A DNA stretch of 64,000 bases from Sipunculus nudus (GCA_026874595.1 JAPPUL010000079.1:365001-429000), one strand, 5' to 3'; counted from the first letter of the stretch, positions 38,313 through 47,719 are shown. The notes: generated by a model not told the origin, from the sequence alone. Made by a program: numbers and translations.

Positions 38313-39323
38313 TTACCACCATATCCTTAAACTCTTATATGCCTTCTCCCCTAATAAATGTTTAATCAATTTATAAGCCTCAAGCCTTATTAACCTCCTA
38401 TAACTAACTTTCTTTTTTAGCCCCTTATGATATATTGTATCATTTAGTTTACTCTCCCATGCCTCTAGCACTTTCTTACGACCTGTTTCTTTTAGATATG
38501 CAAAATTTAAATCTTTATCAAAGTCACTCTTTTTAAGTTTATTATTGTTTAATAATGAAAATATTAGCCTGTCGCCCAATATAGGTTTGAATATCTCGGA
38601 TATGTCTAGGGATAACGAATAACGACGATAAAATGGTTCGTGCAAATAACTTATTGTTGGGTTTAACTGCGTCCTATATATCGCTTTAAGAGTCTCTACA
38701 TACACCATGCTATTCATAAAAGAAATTAGCGCGTTTATCCAATCCCCAGGCGGGTGTTTAATCCTCTTTTGAAAATCAATGTCCTGCTTTATTATGTAAT
38801 TAAAAGACTTATAATACAAATCACGGATATTACCTTCAATGCCCATCAAAGATGATATATTATCTTGTTTGTCAATAGCCTCATTAAGCTTTAGGATAGA
38901 ATCTAATAACTTTGATGTCCCTTCAGGGTAGCGCTTTAGATTGTTTATTATACCATGAACTGCTCCCCTTACCATTTCTTTTGCAATAATAACTCGTTTC
39001 GCATAATCTAAGTAGTGTGCAACTTGTTTGACTAATAGATCTCCTGCTGTAAGATACTCTCGCGGATAAAAACTACCTGTGTAAAATCCGTAGTAATTAA
39101 AAAAATGTACTGCTATGTGCTTTTGGGATAAGAAGTTAATGAGCTTAGTATTTAAGCTCGTTTCTCCAAAAAGATATATTGAATCTACATCATTTATAGG
39201 TATTGGTTTAATCTTTTCAGAGCCATCTTCTTTATAAATAACCATCAAGGAATCATCTTTCCTCTTTAGCTCCCCAGAACGAAAAATATAATAATCTTGC
39301 ATCAATCTTGCATCAAAACTCAT
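38313..39323 (-). CDS. cas1: Cas1, type I-B integrase
   Basis: This gene encodes 336 residues from ATG 39323, whose first bases overlap the cas4 stop as ATGA. It has an N-terminal beta domain (DDSLMVIYKEDGS, PINDVDSIYLFGE) and an alpha domain with the metal ligands in SLMGIEGNIRDLYY (Glu), YLHEPFYRRYSLSLDISE (His, Asp/Glu) and LKETGRKKVLEAW. It cuts and joins protospacers to the leader-end repeat. A small duplication of GATGCAAGATT is visible at its start. Translational coupling with cas4 and cas2 is evident. Confidence 0.96.
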   Translation of the reverse strand: MSFDARLMQDYYIFRSGELKRKDDSLMVIYKEDGSEKIKPIPINDVDSIYLFGETSLNTKLINFLSQKHIAVHFFNYYGFYTGSFYPREYLTAGDLLVKQVAHYLDYAKRVIIAKEMVRGAVHGIINNLKRYPEGTSKLLDSILKLNEAIDKQDNISSLMGIEGNIRDLYYKSFNYIIKQDIDFQKRIKHPPGDWINALISFMNSMVYVETLKAIYRTQLNPTISYLHEPFYRRYSLSLDISEIFKPILGDRLIFSLLNNNKLKKSDFDKDLNFAYLKETGRKKVLEAWESKLNDTIYHKGLKKKVSYRRLIRLEAYKLIKHLLGEKAYKSLRIWW

Positions 39324-39838
39324 ATATAACAAAGATCATAATAACTACACTTCTTACAAAACTTCTTATTAATTACTTCCGGTATGTCATTCTCCAAAAC
39401 AATCCTTTCTATCTCTAATAAAACTCTATCTAAGTAAATAATATCCTCATCGCTAAGATCAACCATTTCCCTTCTTTTCAAAAGAGGATAATTAATCATA
39501 CCCGAAACCTTAACTCCAAGCTCACTTAAAGAATAAAGATAATACTTCATCTGCCAAATATGAGACTCTTTCATAGCCTTGGACTTCTTAACTTCATGGA
39601 TTATACCATTTCTAATATCAAGAAAATCTATCTTTATCCCTCCAATTTCTATCTCCTTTCGCTTTCGTTTATAAGATGTCTTGTGTATAACCGTTCCCAT
39701 CTTAACTGCATCACTCTCTTGTTCCATTTGTATACTACGAGAAAATAACCACAACTTCCTATCGCAAATATGATAATAATTAACCTGTACTCCTGTTATG
39801 TAATTAGAAGATGTTAAGTTAGATAATGTTTTCACCAC
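39320..39838 (-). CDS. cas4: Cas4 nuclease, type I-B
   Basis: This gene encodes about 172 residues. The start is uncertain among TTG 39844, GTG 39838 and GTG 39835; I prefer 39838 because AGAAGG lies six bases upstream. RecB-like nuclease marks are GTVIHKTSYKRK, IDFLD (Asp) and GIIHEVKKSKAMKE (E-x-K). The iron-sulphur cysteines are an N-terminal Cys in YHICDRKLWLF and the C-terminal CKKCSYYDLC. Cas4 trims and orients prespacers by PAM. The gene overlaps the end of cas3 by about 20 bp and the start of cas1 by 4 bp. Confidence 0.93.
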   Translation of the reverse strand: MVKTLSNLTSSNYITGVQVNYYHICDRKLWLFSRSIQMEQESDAVKMGTVIHKTSYKRKRKEIEIGGIKIDFLDIRNGIIHEVKKSKAMKESHIWQMKYYLYSLSELGVKVSGMINYPLLKRREMVDLSDEDIIYLDRVLLEIERIVLENDIPEVINKKFCKKCSYYDLCYI

Positions 39839-42086
39839 CCTCAACCTTCTTGTTAACCAAAATGCCTAGCTCAGCATCATAATCAATATCTGCCTTAAAT
39901 ATCCCTCTCTTAGGCAATAACTCAACAAAAGTAGATGCCTTATAAATAGGTATGTTTAAGGTAAAGCTATCAATCTTTTGAGTGGCCAATAACCTTTCTC
40001 TATAGTCAAGACGTGCCTTACTAGTTAATTTATCAACTAGATTATCAAGCTCTTCTTCATTCTCTTCATAAATAGGCTTTGGGATTACTGTCATACTTGC
40101 TATATCTCTAAATAGTTTTTGGGCTTGTTTTTTATCTTCAGTTTCAAAGCCATTTTCTAGTAAGTCATAGCTATCTTTAAATCTTTTATAAAAATCTTTG
40201 ACCTTTTCTTTATCTCCAAAAACCTTATCCATTAAACTAAGCTTTTCTTTTTCTTTCAAAATATTATTATTATACTTTATAAGCACTTCTAACGTTAGAA
40301 GCACAACCGTTTTATCATAAATCTTATATCCATCAGATGGCTCTTTTGTTGCTATAAATACATTTGGAGGCGATCCTTTATCTATATTTCTAAAACGATA
40401 GACCCTGCCCATTCTTTGTAATAACGAGTCTATGCTTGCTAGCTCAGTAAAAAGTATGTCATAATCAATATCTAATGATGCCTCAACTATTTGAGTCGTT
40501 ATCCAAACAACCTTTTCTTCCCTTTTATAATCCTCTTGTATTTCTATTTCTTTTAAAGAGCGATGCTTTTTTATAAAGCCTCCATGAAGTAACTTTTTAG
40601 ACGGAATATCTAAAGCCTTATATAGCCCCTGAGCCTTTTTTACTGTATTACAGATTACAAGAACCTTTTTACCATTATTAAATTCTCCCTTTATTTGATC
40701 GCTTAACTCTTCTATGGACTTTTCTACTAAAGAAATACAATGTTTATCCTCTTCATGATAAATAGGGCCTATATTAACAACCTCTTTAAGATGTTTTTTA
40801 ACATAAGGGTGAATAGTAGCACTCATAAAACAAAACTTACCCCCTAACGAAGAAATCTCCTCAAGTGCCTTTACAATAACAGCTAAAGTCTCAGGAGAAT
40901 AACTCTGAGGCTCATCCAAGATAACCTTAGAATACATTAAAGTAGCATAAATCATTTCATATCCAGGCCACTTAAATACCGATGTGAACAACTGATCAGC
41001 AGTGGTTATTGTTGTAGGAAACGCAAACTGTTTTGCTTGTTTTGCTTTATCAATGTTAAATATATGTTCTTGTTTAATTTTCTCTTCAATTCCATAAAGT
41101 AAACTATCACTGTGAACAAGCCCCACCTTATCTTTTGAGAATATCTTTACAAATCGTTCGTACATTGCATTAACAGATACTCTAAGAGGTAGAGTATAAA
41201 ATGCCTTGTCAGTACCTATCCAATTAATCGCAAACTCTGTTTTACCCATCCCTGTTGATGCCGTTAGTAAAACGCTTTTATCTCTATAGTCTTTTGCCTT
41301 AGCTTGAAAGTCTTTTAGACCCCTAAACGCAAAACCATCGGCCTCTAACTTATTTCTTAAGTAGCTTAATAGTTTTCCATCCGGATTAGCTATCCTTTCA
41401 AGTTCAACAGGCTGATGTGCTGATGCTGAATAATCTAAACGATGAAAAAGTCCTTTAAGCAAAATATATGACTTTTCCTTTCGTATCTTTGCATATCGAG
41501 AATTATAACGATTGTATTTACCCTCTTCTAAATAGCTTAAGTAATCAGGCCAAAGCTTAGAAGGTAACGTATAGCCATACTCTTTTAACCAAGCCTTTAA
41601 CCAAGATAGTACATCTTTATTAGTGTCAATTATCTTTTGCAGATCATCTTCGATGACTTTTTTTAGGTACTCTTTGTCAAAGCCTATATTCCTATCATGG
41701 TGAAAGGCAATAGTAAAAAATATCTTAAAGAAGTCATCTTCAACTAAGGCATCAAGTCCCTCAGGTAAAAAGGCAGGAGATAAATAATTATGAGGTATCT
41801 CACCGTTTAACTTTGCCTTATGCTTTAATTTATGTTCCCCTATCCTGCTCCTAATCTTATTTTGAAAATGAGTTGATATCTTCCCACAATCATGAAATAA
41901 GACACAAAGACCTAAACTATCCCAAAACTGCTTATTATCTCCATCTACAAGATTTTCTATCTCTTCCTTGTACAAGGCTTTTAACTCATCTAAATTATCC
42001 ATTAGATGCCCAACATGAACTTCTAATAACTCCCCAACAGGCTTATTGTTTTCATAATAGGTTTTAGCATATATACTATCTGCCAT
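39819..42086 (-). CDS. cas3: Cas3, HD nuclease-helicase
   Basis: This gene encodes 755 residues from ATG 42086, preceded by GGAG; an earlier in-frame TTG at 42101 is less likely. It has an N-terminal HD nuclease: LCVLFHDCGKIS (His65-Asp66) and FHHDRNIG. The helicase has motif I STGMGKTEFAINW, motif II DEPQ in VILDEPQSYSPE, motif III MSATIHP and motif VI QRMGRVYR. Cascade recruits Cas3 to shred invading DNA. The gene overlaps cas5 upstream by 11 bp and cas4 downstream. Confidence 0.96.
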   Translation of the reverse strand: MADSIYAKTYYENNKPVGELLEVHVGHLMDNLDELKALYKEEIENLVDGDNKQFWDSLGLCVLFHDCGKISTHFQNKIRSRIGEHKLKHKAKLNGEIPHNYLSPAFLPEGLDALVEDDFFKIFFTIAFHHDRNIGFDKEYLKKVIEDDLQKIIDTNKDVLSWLKAWLKEYGYTLPSKLWPDYLSYLEEGKYNRYNSRYAKIRKEKSYILLKGLFHRLDYSASAHQPVELERIANPDGKLLSYLRNKLEADGFAFRGLKDFQAKAKDYRDKSVLLTASTGMGKTEFAINWIGTDKAFYTLPLRVSVNAMYERFVKIFSKDKVGLVHSDSLLYGIEEKIKQEHIFNIDKAKQAKQFAFPTTITTADQLFTSVFKWPGYEMIYATLMYSKVILDEPQSYSPETLAVIVKALEEISSLGGKFCFMSATIHPYVKKHLKEVVNIGPIYHEEDKHCISLVEKSIEELSDQIKGEFNNGKKVLVICNTVKKAQGLYKALDIPSKKLLHGGFIKKHRSLKEIEIQEDYKREEKVVWITTQIVEASLDIDYDILFTELASIDSLLQRMGRVYRFRNIDKGSPPNVFIATKEPSDGYKIYDKTVVLLTLEVLIKYNNNILKEKEKLSLMDKVFGDKEKVKDFYKRFKDSYDLLENGFETEDKKQAQKLFRDIASMTVIPKPIYEENEEELDNLVDKLTSKARLDYRERLLATQKIDSFTLNIPIYKASTFVELLPKRGIFKADIDYDAELGILVNKKVEGGENII

Positions 42087-42990
42087 TATCGTAGTCTCCA
42101 ATTAAATCTACAACTCTACCTTTCTCTTCATCAAATAAACAAGGAGTATTTATAATAGCCTCATCCTCAACATATACAACGTCAAGTCTTTTAAAGTAGC
42201 GTATCCCATTAATAACCTCATACTTAAAAGGCATCCTATAGTTAAGACCACTTAAACTCATACGTTGAGCTGATGAGCGGTTTAAGTATAGGCCATAGTC
42301 TATACTATGATTATTTCTCACTCCAAACTCCTTTTCTTTAACTTCAACATAAGAAATACTGTCAATACAAGCTAAATCTTCACTCCGTCCAATATGTGGG
42401 TAGTCATATCCAAATACCTTATCTTTAAAGCTATCAAGATGTTCTTTATCTGTTTTTATATAAATGATTAAGTCTATTTCAAATATATTGGCAACATAAG
42501 TCGGTGTGTAAGACAAAAGCTTAGCAAAACTTTCAAGATAAGGTTTTGGATAAGAAACTAACTTAAGAATATCTTTTAATCTATTAGTCTCCTCTTTTGT
42601 TAACTTATTACGAACATACTCTTCTTTTTGGATATCCTCAGAAAAGATGCTTTTAATAAAGTTTTTATCATCTTCATTAGTTAGCTTACCAACTATTTGT
42701 GAATTAAAAGTACCAAAACCAATCTTTTTTGTATCCTCTAATCTTCTGTCCCTATCAAACTTTATCATCCTTTGCATGTCATAAACCGCTGAAGAAGACC
42801 TGCCCTGTGAAGAAGACCTGCCCTGTATAGACATCTTTATTGGTATATACTCACTGGCACCAATAACCGCATGAAACCACCCCCTAATCGTAGATATAGA
42901 AGGCAAAGGATAGCTATCTACAAAACCATAGGACATAGGCTTTCTATAGTTTGCCATAACCTGACTAGCCTCTATACGTAATAATTCCAT
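42076..42990 (-). CDS. cas5: Cas5, type I-B (Cas5t-like)
   Basis: This gene encodes 304 residues. The N-terminus MELLRIEASQVMANYRKP, then SYPLPSISTIRGWFHAVIG, is the RAMP fold start of Cas5 that grips the crRNA 5' handle. The loop after it contains a perfect 18-bp tandem duplication (GRSSSQ twice; 42791-42826), an in-frame microduplication that is not part of the family. It starts 9 bp after cas7 and overlaps cas3. It forms Cascade with Cas6, Cas7 and Cas8. Confidence 0.93.
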   Translation of the reverse strand: MELLRIEASQVMANYRKPMSYGFVDSYPLPSISTIRGWFHAVIGASEYIPIKMSIQGRSSSQGRSSSAVYDMQRMIKFDRDRRLEDTKKIGFGTFNSQIVGKLTNEDDKNFIKSIFSEDIQKEEYVRNKLTKEETNRLKDILKLVSYPKPYLESFAKLLSYTPTYVANIFEIDLIIYIKTDKEHLDSFKDKVFGYDYPHIGRSEDLACIDSISYVEVKEKEFGVRNNHSIDYGLYLNRSSAQRMSLSGLNYRMPFKYEVINGIRYFKRLDVVYVEDEAIINTPCLFDEEKGRVVDLIGDYDNGR

Positions 42991-42999
42991 TATATTATC

Positions 43000-43929
43000 C
43001 TAGTTTGTATTATAAGCCTCATCTATTGACTTGATAAGCGAGTCAAAACAATCGTTTACGTTATCAAAACAATTGTTAGGTATGCTTTTAAACTCATCCT
43101 CATTAGCCCAGAAACCTGATATATACCCAAGCTTTGTTTTATCTTTTACCTTCTCACCATTAAAGCTTAGTTCTGACGTTGAGTTTAATATGTCTGTGGA
43201 TAAGCTATAAGCTTTTTTATCTTGGTCATAGCTGACTTTTATCTTGTTTAAAAAGAAAGGGTTTTTAACGTTATACACCCCCCCTATAACAAACATAGGA
43301 TTTAAGCTTTCTGTTCGTCCTTTTATATCCCTATTTAAAACTTTGACAATCTCAATAAGCTTTTTAACTCTATCTGCTTTTTCATTGTTTGCAATATTAA
43401 TATTATCATGCTCATCCTTCCCGACTCTATTTAGATCAATAGTGATAGTATAGGAATAAAGGGCATCTTGATGCTCAAACTGAAAAGGGTTAGGATGAAC
43501 CTCTTTATTAGAGTGAACGTTCATACGATCAGCAAAGCTTTTGTTTGTACCCCATTCTAAATCACTATGAAATGGCTCCAGGGCAACGGCAGGACTAATA
43601 CGTACAACAGCAGAACGGGTTCTTGACCCCTCGCCTTTTACTGTTTTCATATAGCCAAATAAATCTGCTTCAATATAGTCTCTTACATTCACATCAGGGC
43701 TAAACTGAACAACTGTACTATCGCCAGTTAAAGGATTCTCTTTATCATCTATATTAAAATATTCTTTTAGCATCCTAAAAATATCATAACGAATAGCCTG
43801 TCTGGATAAGTAAGTAAAAACCCCAGCATCACAAGTAAGCTTTTTTAGTTCTGATATATTACCTATTCCCTCACCATAATTTAAGCTCATTGACTTAAAT
43901 ACTATTGTAAGTGTTAATCCTTTATTCAT
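43000..43929 (-). CDS. cas7: Cas7, type I-B (Cst2/DevR-like) backbone
   Basis: This gene encodes 309 residues from ATG 43929, preceded by AAAGGAGG inside the end of cas8; a longer in-frame start at 44016 lies within cas8 and is rejected. The start MNKGLTLTIVFKSMSLNYGE, then IGNISELKKLT, and the segment YLSRQAIRYDIFRML are characteristic of the Cst2/DevR group. SRTRSAVVRISPAVALEPF follows in the core. Multiple copies form the crRNA-binding backbone of Cascade. The 3' end precedes cas5 by 9 bp. Confidence 0.94.
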   Translation of the reverse strand: MNKGLTLTIVFKSMSLNYGEGIGNISELKKLTCDAGVFTYLSRQAIRYDIFRMLKEYFNIDDKENPLTGDSTVVQFSPDVNVRDYIEADLFGYMKTVKGEGSRTRSAVVRISPAVALEPFHSDLEWGTNKSFADRMNVHSNKEVHPNPFQFEHQDALYSYTITIDLNRVGKDEHDNINIANNEKADRVKKLIEIVKVLNRDIKGRTESLNPMFVIGGVYNVKNPFFLNKIKVSYDQDKKAYSLSTDILNSTSELSFNGEKVKDKTKLGYISGFWANEDEFKSIPNNCFDNVNDCFDSLIKSIDEAYNTN

Positions 43930-45616
43930 TGCTCGCCTCCTTTTTATTATCTTCTGTTTTATACTCTTTTGCCAAAAGACCATTAACAAAGCTATAGCCG
44001 TAAGCGTAGAAGTCATCTTTTTTTATAATCCCATCTACAAAGGTATAAGGAATATTTAACTTATAAGCCATATAGATTCTTGTAATAATCTCCATAAACC
44101 TATTTACATCCCCTTCCCTTAAGGCATTTAATAGCCCAAAAACAATGGTTTGGATTTTATTTTCTGCTTTACTATCACGTAACTTTTTACTTAACTTCCT
44201 GCCTTCGTATTGGATACGCCGTATGCTGGTTTCGTCTATAGCATTTTCGTTCATAGAATTGCCTCCTATATATGTTTTATATAAAGCTATTATTAATGTA
44301 TAGTGCTGTAGATGGAAGGTGTTAAAATAAACCTTGTAATAGTTAGACCTTGCCCCTTCTGAGGTAATATATATCTTAAATAGTTTATATACCTGATTAT
44401 AGTTTAAAGAGTCAAAAATAAAATCTCTAATAATCTCCTTAAGTAAATACTTAGAAGTATCCCTAAATCTATAAGAAGCTCTTTCAAGCTTTTGAAAAGA
44501 TTCACTATAATCAGCAATAAACTTAGCCTTTTTGGGGGTTAGATTTAAAGAAAAAACCTTTGGCATTATCTCAAGAGTATTATCTAATTCAATAAAAGAG
44601 ATGTTTTTTAAGATGGCTTTTGACTTTTCTTTTTGGTATTGTAAAAAGTATTGTGTAAAGTAGTCAAGTACTATATTAGTGTTTTGATCCTTATCTAATA
44701 CTTGTTGTAATAATCTATTATCTTTTATTAGCTCATTAACATTGTTATCGTTATTAATGAAGTAATATACTCTCTCTTTACCCCATGATATATCCGTAAA
44801 ACCAGCAAAATAACAAAAATAAATAAGCTCGCATATCTCACAAAGATAAAGCTTTGAGCTAAAGTCCCATAACTGATTTATCGAGCTTAATCCTGCATGG
44901 CTTCCAAGTCCTGTATCACAATATGTATCTTGCTTTGCCTTTCTTTCACAGTTAATACATTGATACTTAGCGGGCTTATTTTTATTACTAAGAAGTTTAT
45001 CTTCAAAGTCATCTTTGAACTTCTTTAATAAATCTTTAGTAATGCTTCTGTTCAAAAAGCTCTTCTGCCCATAGAGTCTACTTAAATAAATCTTTGTATC
45101 ACTTTCTAAAAAGTCCTCATAATCAGCCTCTAAAAGATTTAATACTTCTTTAAGCACAAGTAATAGTACTTTAGGATTGTCGCTAACAGTCTTTTTATCA
45201 GGTAAATCTATAGTCTTTTCCTTTAGCTTTGCCTTTATTAATACAAAATTTAACCGACTTTTTATAGTATCAGTTATCTTAAGCATCTTATCCAGCTTGT
45301 CTTTGGATAAGTCATTACTAAAACCTTCAATCTCTTCTATATAATCATTTAAATCCTTTACTAGACTATCATATCTACCGTATCTTTTAAATGCTGTTTT
45401 AAAAAACTTCTGTGAAAAGCCTTTTAGTATCGCTTTATCAAACTCAATAGAATTATCATTAACTTTAACAAAATCAGCTATCTTATCCTTATCCCCTTCA
45501 CTATCCCCTTCGCTTATTATATTTATAAAACCCACTATACCTGCATTATATAGCCAGTCACCTAAGTATACTTTCTCAGTTGTATACTCCGTATTTGTAT
45601 ACTCCGTTGCACTCAT
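43922..45616 (-). CDS. cas8b: Cas8b1 (Cst1-like), CxxC-CxxC large subunit
   Basis: This gene encodes 564 residues. The start ATG 45616 overlaps the cas6 stop as ATGA, so the upstream in-frame codon is not used. Zinc-finger-like pairs are visible: CINCERK with a following Cys, and LYLCEICELIYFC, the CXXC-CXXC signature of this family. It is the Cascade large subunit that recognises the PAM and starts R-loop formation. Two small duplications are present (YTNTEYT near the start; EGDSEGDK). It overlaps cas7 by 8 bp. Confidence 0.92.
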   Translation of the reverse strand: MSATEYTNTEYTTEKVYLGDWLYNAGIVGFINIISEGDSEGDKDKIADFVKVNDNSIEFDKAILKGFSQKFFKTAFKRYGRYDSLVKDLNDYIEEIEGFSNDLSKDKLDKMLKITDTIKSRLNFVLIKAKLKEKTIDLPDKKTVSDNPKVLLLVLKEVLNLLEADYEDFLESDTKIYLSRLYGQKSFLNRSITKDLLKKFKDDFEDKLLSNKNKPAKYQCINCERKAKQDTYCDTGLGSHAGLSSINQLWDFSSKLYLCEICELIYFCYFAGFTDISWGKERVYYFINNDNNVNELIKDNRLLQQVLDKDQNTNIVLDYFTQYFLQYQKEKSKAILKNISFIELDNTLEIMPKVFSLNLTPKKAKFIADYSESFQKLERASYRFRDTSKYLLKEIIRDFIFDSLNYNQVYKLFKIYITSEGARSNYYKVYFNTFHLQHYTLIIALYKTYIGGNSMNENAIDETSIRRIQYEGRKLSKKLRDSKAENKIQTIVFGLLNALREGDVNRFMEIITRIYMAYKLNIPYTFVDGIIKKDDFYAYGYSFVNGLLAKEYKTEDNKKEASNE

Positions 45617-46362
45617 AAGATAACCTCTACCATCCCAAACCCCTGACTGCGACGACAACCAAGTCCTACATCATATATCATTCTCAAAATATCTTTTGGT
45701 GCCTTAATACTTATAAGCCCTGAAGTACCCTCTATTACCTGTTTATAATGGCTGACTTTAACTTGTTTGCACTCTTTTAACCCTATTTCAAAATGCTCTC
45801 TCTCTAGATCTTTATTAAGATAATGTTTAGCTAAGTTTTTAAGCTGATAATAAAGACCATCCTCAAAACTAGGATCATTCATTGTTAAATACCCAATACC
45901 TTTTTTGTTATCAATCTTTCTTACCACAAAGGGGGATAATAGTTTAAATTGAACTTCGTTTCGAGCTATGGCTTTTTGATTTATTAGAACAAAGTTACTT
46001 AGTCTAACGGGATGGTTAAAAAAGGAATAGCTTTTTAACTTATTAAGTGCATTATAAATAGCTACAATAAAATCATGGTCTTTAGAGGATAGGTATATTC
46101 TAATAAAAGGCTTATCGAATTCAAAAATGTTTGCTTTATCAGTTCTTTTTTGTCTAAGATTAGGGCTATAATAAGAAAAGGTAAAGGGTTTTACTTTATT
46201 TTTGTTGCTCGCTTTATAGTATTCTTCAAATAAGCTAGAGTTATGTTCCTTTAAAGCCTCCTTTAAAAGAGAGGCCACCATATTCCTTAAACCTACTTTG
46301 TTTGAATCACGTAAAGACGATATTGTCTTTTCTACAAAATTAGCCGAAAAACTAAATCGCAT
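45613..46362 (-). CDS. cas6: Cas6, crRNA-processing endoribonuclease
   Basis: This gene encodes 249 residues. It is a RAMP protein whose C-terminal glycine-rich loop is GLGCRRSQGFGMVEV, the family hallmark; the N-terminal FSFSANF strand and a basic middle region fit. It cuts each repeat of the long pre-crRNA, leaving the ATTTAAAG-type 5' handle. It is the first gene of the operon, with its promoter presumably in 46363-46500. It ends in TGA overlapping cas8 by 4 bp. Confidence 0.93.
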   Translation of the reverse strand: MRFSFSANFVEKTISSLRDSNKVGLRNMVASLLKEALKEHNSSLFEEYYKASNKNKVKPFTFSYYSPNLRQKRTDKANIFEFDKPFIRIYLSSKDHDFIVAIYNALNKLKSYSFFNHPVRLSNFVLINQKAIARNEVQFKLLSPFVVRKIDNKKGIGYLTMNDPSFEDGLYYQLKNLAKHYLNKDLEREHFEIGLKECKQVKVSHYKQVIEGTSGLISIKAPKDILRMIYDVGLGCRRSQGFGMVEVIL

Positions 46363-46805
46363 GTTTAACTCCTTATTTTAGTTTATAGATAGAGTTTCTA
46401 TGTTTGCCAGATAACTTATTTTAAAATCTAAAAAAGCATACCTAAAGTAACTAAGGAGCTAGTTTAACAATTATTATACACATATTTCTTTATTATATCT
46501 AAAATTAGATAAATATACAAAAATACCTTTAAAGATCCAAAGGAATATGTTTAAAATATTATTAATTCTATAGTTAAATGTAATAAATTGCCTTTCTTAT
46601 TTGTTGGTTAATATTTTAATAAGCCAAAGCCCTCATTAACTTACTACTTAACAGAGTGTTATATAATAGTTAGTTATATTAACATATAAAACTTATTTGA
46701 ATATTATATAGTTTGGTTATATTTATGCTTTGTGATAGAGCTTCATTTTATAAAATCTTATGAAACTTGAAGTCTAAATTAGAATATTTTAAGAGGTTTT
46801 TGATT
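46363..46805. other. 443-bp gap between the divergent cas6 and lipoprotein genes
   Basis: It contains no gene. It must hold the leftward promoter of the type I-B operon and the rightward one of the lipoprotein gene; AT content is so high that several TATAAT-like boxes occur and none is singled out. Confidence 0.5.
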
Positions 46806-47312
46806 ATGAATCTAGAGAGATTGTTTTTAGCCATTACAACTTTATTGTTAAGCTTTGCTCTAATAAGTTGTAATGATGATAAGATAGATAATTTAAGTAT
46901 TGGTGCATGTAATATTACAGGAAAAGATATGGATTCTAAAGGAGTGTTTACTCGAAAGAGGATGCCTCTTGTTTGTACCGAAAATGTTACAAAGGACGAA
47001 TGTTCGATCCTGGAAACGGGGGTAAAACTGCAGTATAAACCGGCAATAAGGCAGCTCCTTCAAACTAAAAAAAACAATAGAGAGATAAATAAGATACTGA
47101 ATAATCTACCTAAGGATGCTCTACCTGAAGGAAAGTTTCGTGCAAATGCTAAGTGTCCAGAACCAAAACGCTTGGCATCATGTAAAATAGGTGAGGTAGT
47201 AACTTATGTATATAATACTGATACCGCTACGAATAAGGAATTGGATGCTATCTTGAAGAAGATGGATAAAGACTGCCTGGGTACGTTCAAAGTGCTTCAA
47301 CAGCAAAATTAA
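46806..47312 (+). CDS. Cysteine-rich lipoprotein, paralogue 3
   Basis: This gene encodes 168 residues from ATG 46806 (AAGAGG upstream); an in-frame TTG at 46767 is unlikely. The signal peptide ends in the lipobox FALISC (Cys23), and the mature part parallels the 13255-13737 protein: DNLSIGACNITGKD, VCTENVTK, EGKFRANAKCPEPKRLASCKIGEVVTYVYN. The 3' flank (AAATTAAAG, TTAGCTTATTATTAG) also resembles that of paralogue 2, so the duplication included flanking DNA. The function is unknown. It lies between the two CRISPR-Cas loci but shows no link to them. Confidence 0.78.
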   Translation: MNLERLFLAITTLLLSFALISCNDDKIDNLSIGACNITGKDMDSKGVFTRKRMPLVCTENVTKDECSILETGVKLQYKPAIRQLLQTKKNNREINKILNNLPKDALPEGKFRANAKCPEPKRLASCKIGEVVTYVYNTDTATNKELDAILKKMDKDCLGTFKVLQQQN

Positions 47313-47365
47313 AGCTTTTCTTTATTAGCTTATTATTAGGCTAGAGCTTAGAGTTAGTAAATTAG

Positions 47366-47558
47366 ATAAAGAAGTTGCTTTTTATTTGCTTCTCTTTTGC
47401 TTCTCTTTTGCTTCTCTTTTTTTGCTTCTCTTTTAATTTCTCTTTTTTTGCTTCTCTATTGCTTTTGCCTAATCCCTTCTATCTTTCTTCTCTCTGTCCT
47501 CTCTCTCTCTGTCCTTTTGCCTATCTGTCCTTTTGCCTATCTGTCCTTTGTCCTTTGG
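47366..47558 (+). repeat. Polypyrimidine tract of about 190 bp
   Basis: This stretch is almost entirely C and T on the plus strand, built from short tandem units: TTTGCTTCTCT several times, CTCTGTCC, then TTTTGCCTATCTGTCC twice. Its complement is purine-rich. It begins right after the lipoprotein gene and ends at the tail of the tracrRNA candidate. Confidence 0.85.
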
Positions 47559-47559
47559 C

Positions 47560-47685
47560 AGGAAATGTGAGGTTTACTTTTTTAATGCGGATATGTATAA
47601 ACATAGTGCCTTACGTAGCGAAACCTCACAAAACATACTACTTATTATAGTCGACCCTTTCATTTCAAAATGCAGTATACCCTAG
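47560..47685 (-). ncRNA. Predicted tracrRNA of the type II-C system
   Basis: The minus strand contains an anti-repeat at 47645-47680 (starting GTATACTGCATTTTGAAATG, then AAAGGGT, CG, ACTATAA) that pairs almost fully with the minus-strand CRISPR repeat, with a small bulge where CG is extra. It continues into AATAAGTAGTATG, a long-range stem TGTGAGGTTT/AAACCTCACA (47630-47621 with 47575-47566), and inside it GCTACGTAAGGCACTATG with a small ATGT/ACAT hairpin. This matches the usual order of type II-C tracrRNAs. No T-run terminator follows; the transcript may run into the purine-rich tract. It is divergent from cas9. Confidence 0.8.
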
Positions 47686-47691
47686 GTATAC

Positions 47692-47719
47692 AACATAATA
47701 AAAAGTTAGAGCTGGTCAA
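47692..47719 (-). promoter_or_regulatory. Candidate tracrRNA promoter
   Basis: On the minus strand TTGACC (47719-47714) and TATGTT (47697-47692) are 16 bp apart. Transcription would begin around 47685, just ahead of the anti-repeat. The placement fits; the -10 is only a four-of-six match. Confidence 0.5.

Noticed and set aside
43930-44016. Longer N-terminus for Cas7
   Set aside because: Lies wholly inside cas8b; the downstream ATG has AAAGGAGG and gives the standard family start.
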